DNA of 64,000 bases from assembly GCF_001909055.1 (NCBI RefSeq), contig NZ_LVWI01000035.1, forward strand, positions 1 to 64,000. The letters are read 5' to 3'. Every line of letters starts with the position of its first letter. The stretch's first letter is position 1. Below, one piece after another: positions 1 to 8,867 of the stretch. The notes below the pieces were generated by a model that saw nothing but the letters and a program-made list of their open reading frames with translations, ran no database searches and was not told where the DNA came from. The position numbers and the translations under genes were made by a program. This DNA comes from Paenibacillus helianthi (lineage in GTDB: Bacteria; Bacillota; Bacilli; Paenibacillales; Paenibacillaceae).

Positions 1-2341
1 CGACTTCAAATTCCACGATTTGCGCTGCGCCTGGAGCCAGCGTGATTTTGCGGAAGCCTTTGAGTTCCTTCGCGGGTCTGGACACCTTGCTCACCACGTC
101 GGAAATGTAGAGCTGAACGACCTCGGCGCCTTCCCGTTCTCCCGTGTTGGTCACGGTGACCCGTACGGTTGCGGTTTGGTCTGCCGTGATTGCCTGCGGC
201 TCCACCTGGAGTTCTGAGTAGCGGAAGCTCGTATAGCTCAGTCCGAACCCGAACGGGTAGCGGGGCTGCGAATCGGCTTCCAGATATTGTTTGCCGCGTG
301 AACGCTTGCCGTTGTAGTACACCGGAAGCTGACCCACATCCTTCGGCCAGGAGATGGTCAGCCGGCCGGAGGGATTCACGTCTCCGAACAGAATATCCGC
401 CACCGCATGGCCGCCCTCCTGGCCGGGATACCAGGCTTCCAAAATGGCATCTGCGTGCTCTTCAATCCAGGGCTCGCTCACCGGACGGCCGTTGATATAG
501 ACTACAATGACCGGCTTGCCCAGCTGATGAATTTCCTTGAACAGTTCCCGCTGCACACCTGAGAGGGCCAGCGAGATCCGGTCAATCCCTTCGCCGCAGT
601 CCATATCGCTCCAGGCATGCTCTGTCACCTTTGACGCTCCGGTCTTCAGGTCGATGCTGCCTTCGCCGAAATCGCGGGCACTTGAGCCGCCGAGCACCAT
701 GACCACCGTGTCGGCCTGTGCGGCGCAAGCCAAGGCGGCTTCGAAGCCTTCTCTGTCGTCGCCTTTGATCCGGCAGCCGGGGGCATACAGCACCCGCTCC
801 GCTCCAAGCTTGCTGCGGACCCCGTCTAAGACGGTGACGATGCTGGACCGCGGCTGCGGTGAGGTATAATCCCCCAGCTGATTGTACGGTGCATCGGCGT
901 TCGGGCCGATGACCGCAACCTTGCCGGTGCTCCCGCTGCCGCTATTGCCTGTGGCACTCGAACTGACGCAGCCACTCAGGCTGTTGTCCGCGCCACTCGA
1001 ACTAATGCTGCCACTCCTACCGTTGCCTACGCCGCTCGCACGGACGCGGCCATCGCTGCCAGGATTGCCTACACCGCTCGCACGGACGCCGTCACCGGTG
1101 CCCCCGCTGACCTTTAGCGGCAGCGTCCCGCCTTCATTCTTCAGCAGGATGATGCTCTCCGCAGCCAGCTTCCGGGCCAGCTCCCGGTGCTTCGCGCTGC
1201 CGATGAACTTCTCGGCCGCTTCCGGATCGGCGTATGGCTGCTCGAACAGGCCGAGCTTGAACTTCAGCTCCAGCACCCGCTGCACGGCGCGGTCCAGAAC
1301 CTCCACCGCCAGCTTGCCGCTGCGGACAGCACCGACGAGATGTTCTCCGAACATGACGCCAGACATCTCCATATCGATGCCTGCCGTGATGGCTTGCACC
1401 GACGCATCCAAACCGTCCTCAGCGACGTCATGGCCGGCGGCCAGCATTTCGATGGCGCCGCAATCGGTAATCACGAGGCCGTCAAAGCCCCAGCCCCCCC
1501 GGAGAATCTCCTCCAGGAGTGCGGTATTCGTTGTACAGGGCACGCCGTCAATCTCATGGTAGGCGGGCATAATGGACACCGCGCCGGCTTCCACCGCCTT
1601 CTTGAACGGCAGCAGATCCACTTCCAGCAGCTCGCGCCAGCCCATATGCACCGGACCGGCATTGCGGCCGCCCTCGGAGCTGCCGTACCCGGCGAAGTGC
1701 TTCAGTGTAGCACCCACACTATCCGGGCTGCTCAGCGATTCTCCCTGCAGCCCCTCCACGGCGGCCACCGCCAGCTCGCTGATCAGGTAGGCATCTTCGC
1801 CAAAGCATTCCTCCGTCCGGCCCCACCGGGGATCGCGCACCACATCCAGCACCGGCGAGTAGGTCACCGTTCCACCCTGGCTCCGGGTTTCCAGCGCCAC
1901 CGCCCGGCACATCTCCCGGTACAGGTCCACATTCCACGAGCTGCCCAGTGACAGCGGAACCGGGAATACGGTCGCCCCGATGGCCATATGGCCGTGCGAG
2001 CACTCTTCCCCGATCAGGATCGGGATGCCAAGGCGCGAGTTCCCGATGGCATAACGCTGAATCGCATTCACTGCCTCCGCCCCCTGGCGCGGGGACAGCC
2101 CGCTGGCCAGGGTCACTCCCGTCCACGGATCCGCGCGGAGCATGCCGTAGAGCGAGCCGATGCCCGTTTCTGCCACCTGACGTTTGAAATCCTCAGTAAG
2201 AGTAATCTTTCCTTCGGTATGTTCGTAGACTTGCCAGCCGAAGGGCTGAACCAGCTGCGCGGCCTTTTCTTCCAAGGTCATCTGTCCCAGCAGATGCTCT
2301 GCCCGTTCTTGGGGGGAGCGCTGATTAGACTTGTCACTCAT
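1..2341 (-). CDS. GH3 family beta-glycosidase (beta-glucosidase/xylosidase type), 3' end outside window
   Basis: The open frame starts at ATG 2341 behind AGGGAGGT and runs off the left edge, so the C-terminus is missing. No signal peptide is visible, so it is probably cytoplasmic and acts on imported oligosaccharides. The GH3 barrel carries KHFAGYG (about residues 214-220) and GLVITDCGA, where D293 should be the nucleophile. The second GH3 domain starts at KVAVIGPNAD and is followed by a fibronectin-III-like segment (VTNTGEREGAEVVQLYISD). An oddity lies between LPLK and KVAVIGPNAD: about 60 extra Gly/Ser/Asn-rich residues made of four tandem units, where family members normally have a few residues. 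It is the last visible gene of the minus-strand run after two permeases (28 bp gap). The sequence does not fix the substrate; the K-H-F-x-G-Y-G motif is unlike NagZ-type N-acetylglucosaminidases. Confidence 0.93.
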   Translation of the reverse strand, partial: MSDKSNQRSPQERAEHLLGQMTLEEKAAQLVQPFGWQVYEHTEGKITLTEDFKRQVAETGIGSLYGMLRADPWTGVTLASGLSPRQGAEAVNAIQRYAIGNSRLGIPILIGEECSHGHMAIGATVFPVPLSLGSSWNVDLYREMCRAVALETRSQGGTVTYSPVLDVVRDPRWGRTEECFGEDAYLISELAVAAVEGLQGESLSSPDSVGATLKHFAGYGSSEGGRNAGPVHMGWRELLEVDLLPFKKAVEAGAVSIMPAYHEIDGVPCTTNTALLEEILRGGWGFDGLVITDCGAIEMLAAGHDVAEDGLDASVQAITAGIDMEMSGVMFGEHLVGAVRSGKLAVEVLDRAVQRVLELKFKLGLFEQPYADPEAAEKFIGSAKHRELARKLAAESIILLKNEGGTLPLKVSGGTGDGVRASGVGNPGSDGRVRASGVGNGRSGSISSSGADNSLSGCVSSSATGNSGSGSTGKVAVIGPNADAPYNQLGDYTSPQPRSSIVTVLDGVRSKLGAERVLYAPGCRIKGDDREGFEAALACAAQADTVVMVLGGSSARDFGEGSIDLKTGASKVTEHAWSDMDCGEGIDRISLALSGVQRELFKEIHQLGKPVIVVYINGRPVSEPWIEEHADAILEAWYPGQEGGHAVADILFGDVNPSGRLTISWPKDVGQLPVYYNGKRSRGKQYLEADSQPRYPFGFGLSYTSFRYSELQVEPQAITADQTATVRVTVTNTGEREGAEVVQLYISDVVSKVSRPAKELKGFRKITLAPGAAQIVEFEV
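945..1100 (-). repeat. In-frame tandem repeat (4 x 39-42 bp) inside the GH3 gene
   Basis: Four adjacent units of 39-42 bp each begin TTG(C/T)C(T/C) on the plus strand. Translated on the minus strand they give 13-14 residue units ending in N: GTGDGVRASGVGN, PGSDGRVRASGVGN, GRSGSISSSGADN and SLSGCVSSSATGN. Units 1 and 2 are nearly identical, as are 3 and 4, which suggests stepwise duplication. The array stays in frame and lies in the linker between the two GH3 domains. Confidence 0.9.
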
Positions 2342-2369
2342 AAGCTTCTCTGACCTCCCTTTCCTGGAG

Positions 2370-3254
2370 TTATCCCTTAACACTGCCGAGTACGAGACCC
2401 TTCACAAAATACTTTTGTAAAAATGGATAAACAAGCAGAATGGGGAGCGCTGTCAGAAAGATCTGAGCTGCCCGTCCCGTACGGTCCGACACGAATTTCA
2501 AGGTATCCGGGTCCTGCATTTTCATATTTTTCAGCGAATTGGCATCTATTGTAACGGCTTGAAGATAAGTCGCGAGCGGATAATGCTCCGGGCTTTTCAT
2601 ATAGATCAGTCCGTCGAACCAGGAATTCCAATGGAATACCATTGTTAACAGCGCAACGGTCGCAAGCGAAGGAAGTGAAACGGGCAGATAGATGCGGAAG
2701 AGCACGGTCAAATGGTTCGCACCATCCATCAAGGCCGATTCTTCCAGTTCTTTAGGCAACCCCCTGAAAAAATTCAGGACAAGAATGACATTGAACACGT
2801 TAACGGCACCAGGGAGAACCAGGGCCCAAATCGTATCCAGCAGCCCCGTCTGTTTTACTGCCAGATAGGAAGGGATCAGACCCCCGTTGAACAATATCGT
2901 AATGACGAAAATCCATGCATAAATGCTTCTCCAGGGAAACTTATCGTTTTCCTTGGAGAGCGGGTAAGCGGTAAGGACACAAATGAAAAGACTCAGCACA
3001 GAGCCGAGTACAAGCCGTTCCGCTGAGTTGAACAGGGAATGCATGAATGTGCCGTACTTCATCACGACTGCATAAGAGTGGAGATTGAAATCCACCGGCC
3101 AGAAGTTGACCTGACCTGCACTCACCGCGCCCGAAGAACTAAAGGAGACCGCCAGCACATTGAGCATAGGCAGGAGACAAACGATAGATAAGGCAATCAG
3201 GAAGACATAATTGCAGATCATAAACAGCATCCGGGATTTTGAACGTTTATACAT
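2370..3254 (-). CDS. Carbohydrate ABC transporter permease, LplC/YtcP type
   Basis: 294 residues and about six membrane segments, starting with an N-terminal helix after a basic start (MYKRSKSRM). The EAA loop is ESALMDGANHLTVLFRIYLP, the contact site for a cytoplasmic ATPase. The C-terminus YFVKGLVLGSVKG is typical of LplC-type CUT1 permeases. The start has AAAGGGG upstream. It follows the LplB-like partner by 17 bp and precedes the GH3 gene, in the operon that also encodes GH85 and the binding protein. No ATPase gene is in the operon, as is usual where a shared MsmX-like ATPase serves several importers. Confidence 0.93.
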   Translation of the reverse strand: MYKRSKSRMLFMICNYVFLIALSIVCLLPMLNVLAVSFSSSGAVSAGQVNFWPVDFNLHSYAVVMKYGTFMHSLFNSAERLVLGSVLSLFICVLTAYPLSKENDKFPWRSIYAWIFVITILFNGGLIPSYLAVKQTGLLDTIWALVLPGAVNVFNVILVLNFFRGLPKELEESALMDGANHLTVLFRIYLPVSLPSLATVALLTMVFHWNSWFDGLIYMKSPEHYPLATYLQAVTIDANSLKNMKMQDPDTLKFVSDRTGRAAQIFLTALPILLVYPFLQKYFVKGLVLGSVKG

Positions 3255-3271
3255 ATCAGGAACCCCTTTGG

Positions 3272-4174
3272 TTAGAAGATTCGGTAATTCGCCAGGCGAT
3301 AGGCCAGATAATAGGAGCTCGAAATGAAGAATAGCGAAATCAGCGATTTGAATAGTCCGATAGCCGTAGATACGCTGTACTGGGCATCAACAATCCCAAT
3401 ACGGTAAATCAGTGTATCCAGCACATCTCCCGAAGAATAGGTGGCAGGTGTGTACAGGTTGAAGATCTGGTCAAAGCCTGCATTCAGCACATTGCCCAGG
3501 CTCAGTGTCCCCAGGAGAATAATAATCGGCAATATCCCCGGGAGGGTCACATTCAGCGTCTGCTTCCATCGCGAGGCACCATCCATCAGTGCGGCTTCGT
3601 ACAGGGAAGGATTAATTGCGGTAAGTGCTGCCAGATAAACAATCGTATTGAAGCCAAATTCTTTCCAGATATCGGTGGCTACCAGTACAAAACGGAACCA
3701 TTGATTATCCCCCAGAAAGAACACCGGATTGAACCCGAAGAAGGTAATCACCTGATTGACCACACCGGAGGAGGGCGAAAGAATATCCTTCAGAATCCCG
3801 GCCAGAATGACCCACGAGAGGAAGTGGGGAAGATAGATCAGGGTCTGAACACCTTTTTTGATAAAAGTGTGCACCACCTCGTTGAGCAGCAGGGCAATGA
3901 GGATGGGCACAATCAAATTCCCAATCATTTTCATCACGGCGATCCATACCGTATTTCGCAGCACCGGCAGAAACTCCGGCATTTTAAACACATAGGTGAA
4001 ATTATCGAAGCCCACCCAGGGGGAATGGAGCATCCCTTTAAATCCTGAGAACTTCTCAAACGCTATCACAATGCCGGCCATAGGATAATAGCAGTAGACC
4101 AGCACGAGAATTATAGCGGGAAGCAGCATCAGGTGCAGGATTGTATGTTCTTTGAAACTCCTCAGATAGCGCAT
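3272..4174 (-). CDS. Carbohydrate ABC transporter permease, LplB/YteP type
   Basis: I chose ATG 4174 (MRYLRSFKEHT), which has GGGAG seven bases upstream, rather than the 15-residue longer frame; this gives 300 residues. It has an N-terminal helix (ILHLMLLPAIILVLVYCYYP), the conserved YYPMAGIVIAF stretch and the EAA loop EAALMDGASRWKQTLNVTLP. It pairs with the permease immediately downstream and takes substrate from the lipoprotein encoded immediately upstream. Given the GH85 gene in the same operon, the cargo is plausibly a released N-glycan or a fragment of it; this is inference. Confidence 0.92.
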   Translation of the reverse strand: MRYLRSFKEHTILHLMLLPAIILVLVYCYYPMAGIVIAFEKFSGFKGMLHSPWVGFDNFTYVFKMPEFLPVLRNTVWIAVMKMIGNLIVPILIALLLNEVVHTFIKKGVQTLIYLPHFLSWVILAGILKDILSPSSGVVNQVITFFGFNPVFFLGDNQWFRFVLVATDIWKEFGFNTIVYLAALTAINPSLYEAALMDGASRWKQTLNVTLPGILPIIILLGTLSLGNVLNAGFDQIFNLYTPATYSSGDVLDTLIYRIGIVDAQYSVSTAIGLFKSLISLFFISSSYYLAYRLANYRIF

Positions 4175-4266
4175 TCTCTTCGTCTCCCTCAATCCATTTA
4201 TTGATATGAGGCCATTCAAATAAGGCGAAGGGGAAGAATCCTCCCCCTCCGCTCACCGATATTCTT

Positions 4267-5970
4267 TTAATGTGAGGCTTTCCAATCATTCACTTCCTTG
4301 GTGATTTGCTCACCGCCGAGAGAGTTCCAGTCCGCTACGAACTTGTCAAAATCCTCGCCGGAGCCTTTATTCATAATAATTTTCGTAAAGACCTCCTGCT
4401 CCAGCTTATCCAGCGAGCTTTTCTTGGTCACCATCGTTGGGGTAGGCGCGCCGTAAAACTCGGATTTCAGCTGATTCGGCAAATTATCTTTTTTGATAAT
4501 GGCAAAAGCGTCAAATTGGCGCATGGTGCCGTAGCCCTTGGCGATATCTCCTTTTTTGAAAGCTTGAATTGCGTTGAAGGCTTCGATCTGCTCGGAGTTC
4601 AGTTTGGAGGAATCTCCAGAGGCGAGCGCTGCTTCCACTGCATCGAGATTATCGGGAATATCTTTGGTGGTCGGCCAGGATTGCACGAGCGGATATTTAA
4701 AGTAGCTGACAACTGGTGTAACATTCATATTTGCTCCGAATTTGGCATTCTCGGACGTTGCTCCCCACATTTTTTCCTGGAATTCATTCAACAGCTTCAC
4801 TGCCGCCTCCGGATGCTCGTATCCTTTGCGGATGACCGTATAGGAGTTGACGGTTGGGTTGACCGCTTGAACCACGGGCTTGCTGCCATCTACAGATACG
4901 ATGGAATAAGGCTTCAAGTTGACCAGATCGGCATTCTTACTGACATCAATGGGCCAGAGTGAATTCCAGTTCCCGCCATACCACATGCCAAGCTTATTGC
5001 CAATGATATCCTCGCCCAGCTTGCCTCCATCCTTGACAATCCATTCCTTGTCGATGAGTCCGTTTTTGTACAGCTCCTGCAGCTTAAGCAGAGCTTCCTT
5101 GACTTGAGGCTGAATGCCGCCATAGACAATCTTGCCGTCGCTGCCCTTCACCCACATTCCGGGATAGGCCTTAAATCCGGCAAACCAGCCGCCGAGATCG
5201 GCAACATCTCCTCCAGTCATTACCGGACCCTGGGCGATGCCCAGCCCGTAGCTGTCCTTCTTGCCGTTTCCATCCGGGTCCTTGTTGACAAAGGCATCAG
5301 CGATAGCCTCCAAATCTCCGATGCTTGCAGGTTCGGCCAGTCCCAGCTTCTTCAGCCAGTCCGATCTCAGCCAGAGCACATCATTATTGGTTATGGTTCC
5401 CGCCAGATTAGGCAGCGCCATAAGCTTGCCGTCAAAAGTAGCGGAGCTGATCCCGATGCCTCCGTCCTTGTTCATCAGCTCTTTGGTGAACGGCTTGGCA
5501 GATTGCTCAAAGGCTTCTGTCAAATCGGCAAGCTGGCCCTCCTCAACAAGCTGCTGCAGTTGAGTGGAATTGACCTGAAACATATCCGGCAGATTATCTC
5601 CCGAGCCGATGATGACATTCAGTTTGTTGGTATAATCCTCTGCCTTGGCCGCGGTCCAATCCAGCTTCACCTTGATGCCAAGGGTATCGCTGAAATAACG
5701 GCTCCACACATTGTTGTTAATATCATCTCCGGAATCATATACCCAGTTGGATTCTGCCAGCTGTGCCGCTACAATCTCAACCGGAGGATCATACTTCCCG
5801 TCCTTTTGTCCTGCAGGGGCATTGGTTCCGGCAGTGCCGGCCGCTGTTTCCTGTGCCTTCGGTTCATTGTTCACTTGGGCCTCATTGTCGGAACAGCCTG
5901 ACAATACCAATACCATGGCCAGAATAAGAGCTAGACCACTGCTTCCTATCACCTTTTTGCTCGTGTGCAT
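4267..5970 (-). CDS. Extracellular solute-binding lipoprotein, LplA-like
   Basis: 567 residues. The signal sequence ends in lipobox LVLSGC, with Cys26 as the lipid-anchored residue, followed by an Asn/Glu/Ala-rich tether. The length (about 560 rather than 420 residues) and the motif DPDGNGKKDSYGLGIAQ (a Ca-loop-like DxDGNGK) are typical of the large LplA/YtcQ group that partners LplB/LplC. RBS GGGAGG lies before ATG 5970. It begins 23 bp after the GH85 stop, so the two are almost certainly cotranscribed. Predicted role: surface capture of the oligosaccharide handed to the two downstream permeases. Confidence 0.94.
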   Translation of the reverse strand: MHTSKKVIGSSGLALILAMVLVLSGCSDNEAQVNNEPKAQETAAGTAGTNAPAGQKDGKYDPPVEIVAAQLAESNWVYDSGDDINNNVWSRYFSDTLGIKVKLDWTAAKAEDYTNKLNVIIGSGDNLPDMFQVNSTQLQQLVEEGQLADLTEAFEQSAKPFTKELMNKDGGIGISSATFDGKLMALPNLAGTITNNDVLWLRSDWLKKLGLAEPASIGDLEAIADAFVNKDPDGNGKKDSYGLGIAQGPVMTGGDVADLGGWFAGFKAYPGMWVKGSDGKIVYGGIQPQVKEALLKLQELYKNGLIDKEWIVKDGGKLGEDIIGNKLGMWYGGNWNSLWPIDVSKNADLVNLKPYSIVSVDGSKPVVQAVNPTVNSYTVIRKGYEHPEAAVKLLNEFQEKMWGATSENAKFGANMNVTPVVSYFKYPLVQSWPTTKDIPDNLDAVEAALASGDSSKLNSEQIEAFNAIQAFKKGDIAKGYGTMRQFDAFAIIKKDNLPNQLKSEFYGAPTPTMVTKKSSLDKLEQEVFTKIIMNKGSGEDFDKFVADWNSLGGEQITKEVNDWKASH

Positions 5971-5993
5971 GTAATAGCCTCCCTAGAATTCGT

Positions 5994-8777
5994 CTATCTA
6001 AGTGTAAGCGGAGCCGAAAGATTGCCCGCATAGTCTTCCATGACCACGTATACAGAAGTAGCCGTGGAGGTGAAGCTCAGGCTTGCCTTGGTTGTGCGCC
6101 CCCGGATAATACGGGGTTTGCTGCCGCTGCTGTAAGTGGTGTCGAAGGATCTTGGCGTTCCGTTCTCATACACGTACAGATAACGCCAATCCCGGGTCGT
6201 AGGCATAGGCAGATTCAGCGTATTCCCGCTCCATGACCAGCTCTCGGCATAAGGAGCACAGACCACATCAATGAAATTGCCGCTTTTGGATACCGGCAGA
6301 TTGCTGCCGATGGCTACAGTTACCTCATAATCATCCCCGTTCACCGGCATATTGCTGAAGGTAGCCGAGGTCGTTCCTTGGGCAACTGTGGTTTGAGCCG
6401 AGACAGCCGCCGGAGTCGTGATTTGATTCAATGATTTAACAGTTACCTTGACCGGGCCTGCCACCCCGGCCGGATTCGTCCAGGATACGGTCAAATCACC
6501 ATTCGACTGTGAGCTTGCGCTCAGATTCGAAACCGCATTATTCAGGTTGTAGGCGAGGGTCGCAGCCGTTCCTTCACTACCGTCAGCACCTACAGGAACA
6601 ACCTTGATGGTGCCTGATTGGGCAGGTAATTTCTTAATATAGAACATACTGTCATATTTGCCGCCCATAAAAATGTCATTAACATACACGTTATACTGTT
6701 TGACCTGGGCATAGTTGGTGTTCATATCCCAGTTGAGCACCATTTCTCCGGTACCCGGATAAGCAGAAGCGATGGCAAGTCCGGTTGGAGCTGCCGGGGA
6801 AACTGCTGATCCGTCATACACGCGGAGCTGGCCGACGTTCATCTGATAATTGGCAACTGCGGCGGAGCCAGGGTTATAGACAAGGCCGAGCGCAGCGATT
6901 TTTTGGCCTGCATAGGCGCTCAAATTGAGCTCAGCAGTGGTCCAGCCTGTGGTCTTGTTGCCGCTGCCGGGAACAGCGATTTTGACAACTGTAGTTGGAT
7001 TGGCTGCCGTTACAAGTCCGATATACATCGTGGAGGTGTCAGTATTGGAAGGCTTATTGTAGGTAACAGATACCTTGGAATTGGCATTTACGCTAAGGTC
7101 GGTCTTATACAAACGGAGAAAATTCTCCGCATTCAGATTTCCTTTGACCACAAGTGAACTGCCGCCTTTGTAGCCTCCGATTTGCTGATAGCTGAACCGG
7201 GTTGTGCCGGTAAGGTCATAGGAAGGGCCATAGTCAAAATCAACAGCGAGCCGGTTACCGGTTGTATCCTGCCACCACTCCCAGGTCACCGGAATGTCCT
7301 GCAAGCTCATGTTAGACCATTCCGCTGTATTGGAGACCGCTCCGTTCACGTAGTAAGACAGCCCGTGTCCCGTATTGAAGCTGGTGCTGAAGTTGTTCCC
7401 GCCGATTACCGAGCGTTCAGCAATAACCGAGGCTACACCCGGCCAATTACGGTTATCTGCGTATACATCAGTAACTGTATTGGTGGAAGATGGGGTTGTG
7501 TTCTTCGGATTAACATTAGGACCGGACCACCACAGCTGCTCACGCAAGGTCGTCATCCACTGATATTTATTCTCTGACCGGTGGCTGACCGGATAAGACA
7601 ATCCCATATCCTCATCCAGGCCGGAATGCACAAAATCTGCCCCGAGCGTAGACAGGCTGACTCTGGGCACGCCTCCGCTCAGCTTGCTGCTCAGCTGCGA
7701 ACTGTTCGTGGTGCTCCAGCGGTTGGCGCCCGCTTCAATCCCTGCGAATCCATTCTTAAGAATGTTATAGCTGGTGCCATTGGTGGTATTGAAGCTGTTA
7801 AGATAATTGATTGCATTGGTAATCTGTGTGCCGGTCATCCCGTAATCGAAAAAGAAGGAATTGGATACCTGCTTCCCGCCGTTATACAGGAAGGAAATAT
7901 TATTGGCATTGAAGGTGCGGGCGAATGTATTGGCACCTGTACTGGTATTGACCGAATCATCCCACTGCACATAAAGTCCGGCGTCCTGAAGAACTTTCAT
8001 AAATGCGATGTAATTCGGAATGTCCGCGACGGCGATATCTGGACTCAGCTCTTCCTGGTTGATGAAGAACCCGTCAAAGCCATAGTATTGGGCCATTTCA
8101 ATCAGCTTGAGGGCTACCGTGAACTGGCCGCTGGCATTCTTAACGAGCATCTGCTTATAGGTCTGCTGACCGCGGTCATTATTGGAGAAGAAGATGCCTG
8201 CCAGGGAGAGAACCCCATTCTTGTGCGCGGCATCGGTATAGGTTGGATTCGGGATGTTCAGCATCCCGAACTCGAACCACTTCTCCTGCCAGTTGGACTG
8301 CGCCAGGCTGTCGTAATAGGAAGGAGGGGTATATGCGGTGGCTGTTCCATGCCAGTAAGAGTAATAATCGGTGTACTGCCAGAAGTTGAAATGGTATTGG
8401 GCAAACTTGTTAGTATAGGGGGCATTCTCAATGAAAGCATTTCCATAATCCCCGGCAATGGTTCCCATTTGCACACTAGGATTCAGCGTCTGATTCGCCT
8501 GTGTTGCCGTAAACGGGGCGATTCGGGTCTGCAGTGGCACGCGGGACCGGAGCAGCGCAGAATCAGGATCCGTTTGCGGGGTCCAGTTGGCAATCTGACT
8601 GCTGGTATAGCCATGTACACTAGGCTGGTTGGCTCCGTGAGCGCTTTCACCAGTGAACGGCCAGGTGTCGCCGGCACTCACTGTGGTTGCCCCTAGCAGC
8701 ACTAAGGCTATCACAGCTGGAAGCAAAGAGGCCCTCTTTCTTTTTCCCGTCCATGCGTTTCTACTCAATGTCATCAC
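5994..8777 (-). CDS. Secreted GH85 endo-beta-N-acetylglucosaminidase
   Basis: 927 residues from a GTG start; the next codon, ATG 8774, is an alternative, and both have only a weak ribosome site. A Sec signal peptide ends near VSAGDTWP. The N-terminal half is a GH85 barrel: WHGTATAYTPPSYYD, then YYGFDGFFINQEE with the N-x-E pair at N240/E242 that in this family orients the 2-acetamido group and protonates the glycosidic oxygen. The enzyme family cuts between the two GlcNAc residues of N-glycan cores. The C-terminal half consists of beta-sandwich and fibronectin-like modules with no SLH, so it should be released. It lies between a two-component system and an LplABC importer, which fits release followed by uptake of N-glycans. 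Confidence 0.93.
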   Translation of the reverse strand: MMTLSRNAWTGKRKRASLLPAVIALVLLGATTVSAGDTWPFTGESAHGANQPSVHGYTSSQIANWTPQTDPDSALLRSRVPLQTRIAPFTATQANQTLNPSVQMGTIAGDYGNAFIENAPYTNKFAQYHFNFWQYTDYYSYWHGTATAYTPPSYYDSLAQSNWQEKWFEFGMLNIPNPTYTDAAHKNGVLSLAGIFFSNNDRGQQTYKQMLVKNASGQFTVALKLIEMAQYYGFDGFFINQEELSPDIAVADIPNYIAFMKVLQDAGLYVQWDDSVNTSTGANTFARTFNANNISFLYNGGKQVSNSFFFDYGMTGTQITNAINYLNSFNTTNGTSYNILKNGFAGIEAGANRWSTTNSSQLSSKLSGGVPRVSLSTLGADFVHSGLDEDMGLSYPVSHRSENKYQWMTTLREQLWWSGPNVNPKNTTPSSTNTVTDVYADNRNWPGVASVIAERSVIGGNNFSTSFNTGHGLSYYVNGAVSNTAEWSNMSLQDIPVTWEWWQDTTGNRLAVDFDYGPSYDLTGTTRFSYQQIGGYKGGSSLVVKGNLNAENFLRLYKTDLSVNANSKVSVTYNKPSNTDTSTMYIGLVTAANPTTVVKIAVPGSGNKTTGWTTAELNLSAYAGQKIAALGLVYNPGSAAVANYQMNVGQLRVYDGSAVSPAAPTGLAIASAYPGTGEMVLNWDMNTNYAQVKQYNVYVNDIFMGGKYDSMFYIKKLPAQSGTIKVVPVGADGSEGTAATLAYNLNNAVSNLSASSQSNGDLTVSWTNPAGVAGPVKVTVKSLNQITTPAAVSAQTTVAQGTTSATFSNMPVNGDDYEVTVAIGSNLPVSKSGNFIDVVCAPYAESWSWSGNTLNLPMPTTRDWRYLYVYENGTPRSFDTTYSSGSKPRIIRGRTTKASLSFTSTATSVYVVMEDYAGNLSAPLTLR

Positions 8778-8867
8778 CCATTTCTATAATAATGGTGTTG
8801 CCAAAATAACCATAGCATGGGGGAAATCAGCCTCTCTACTATTCAATTTACAGATGAACTGTCTTAT

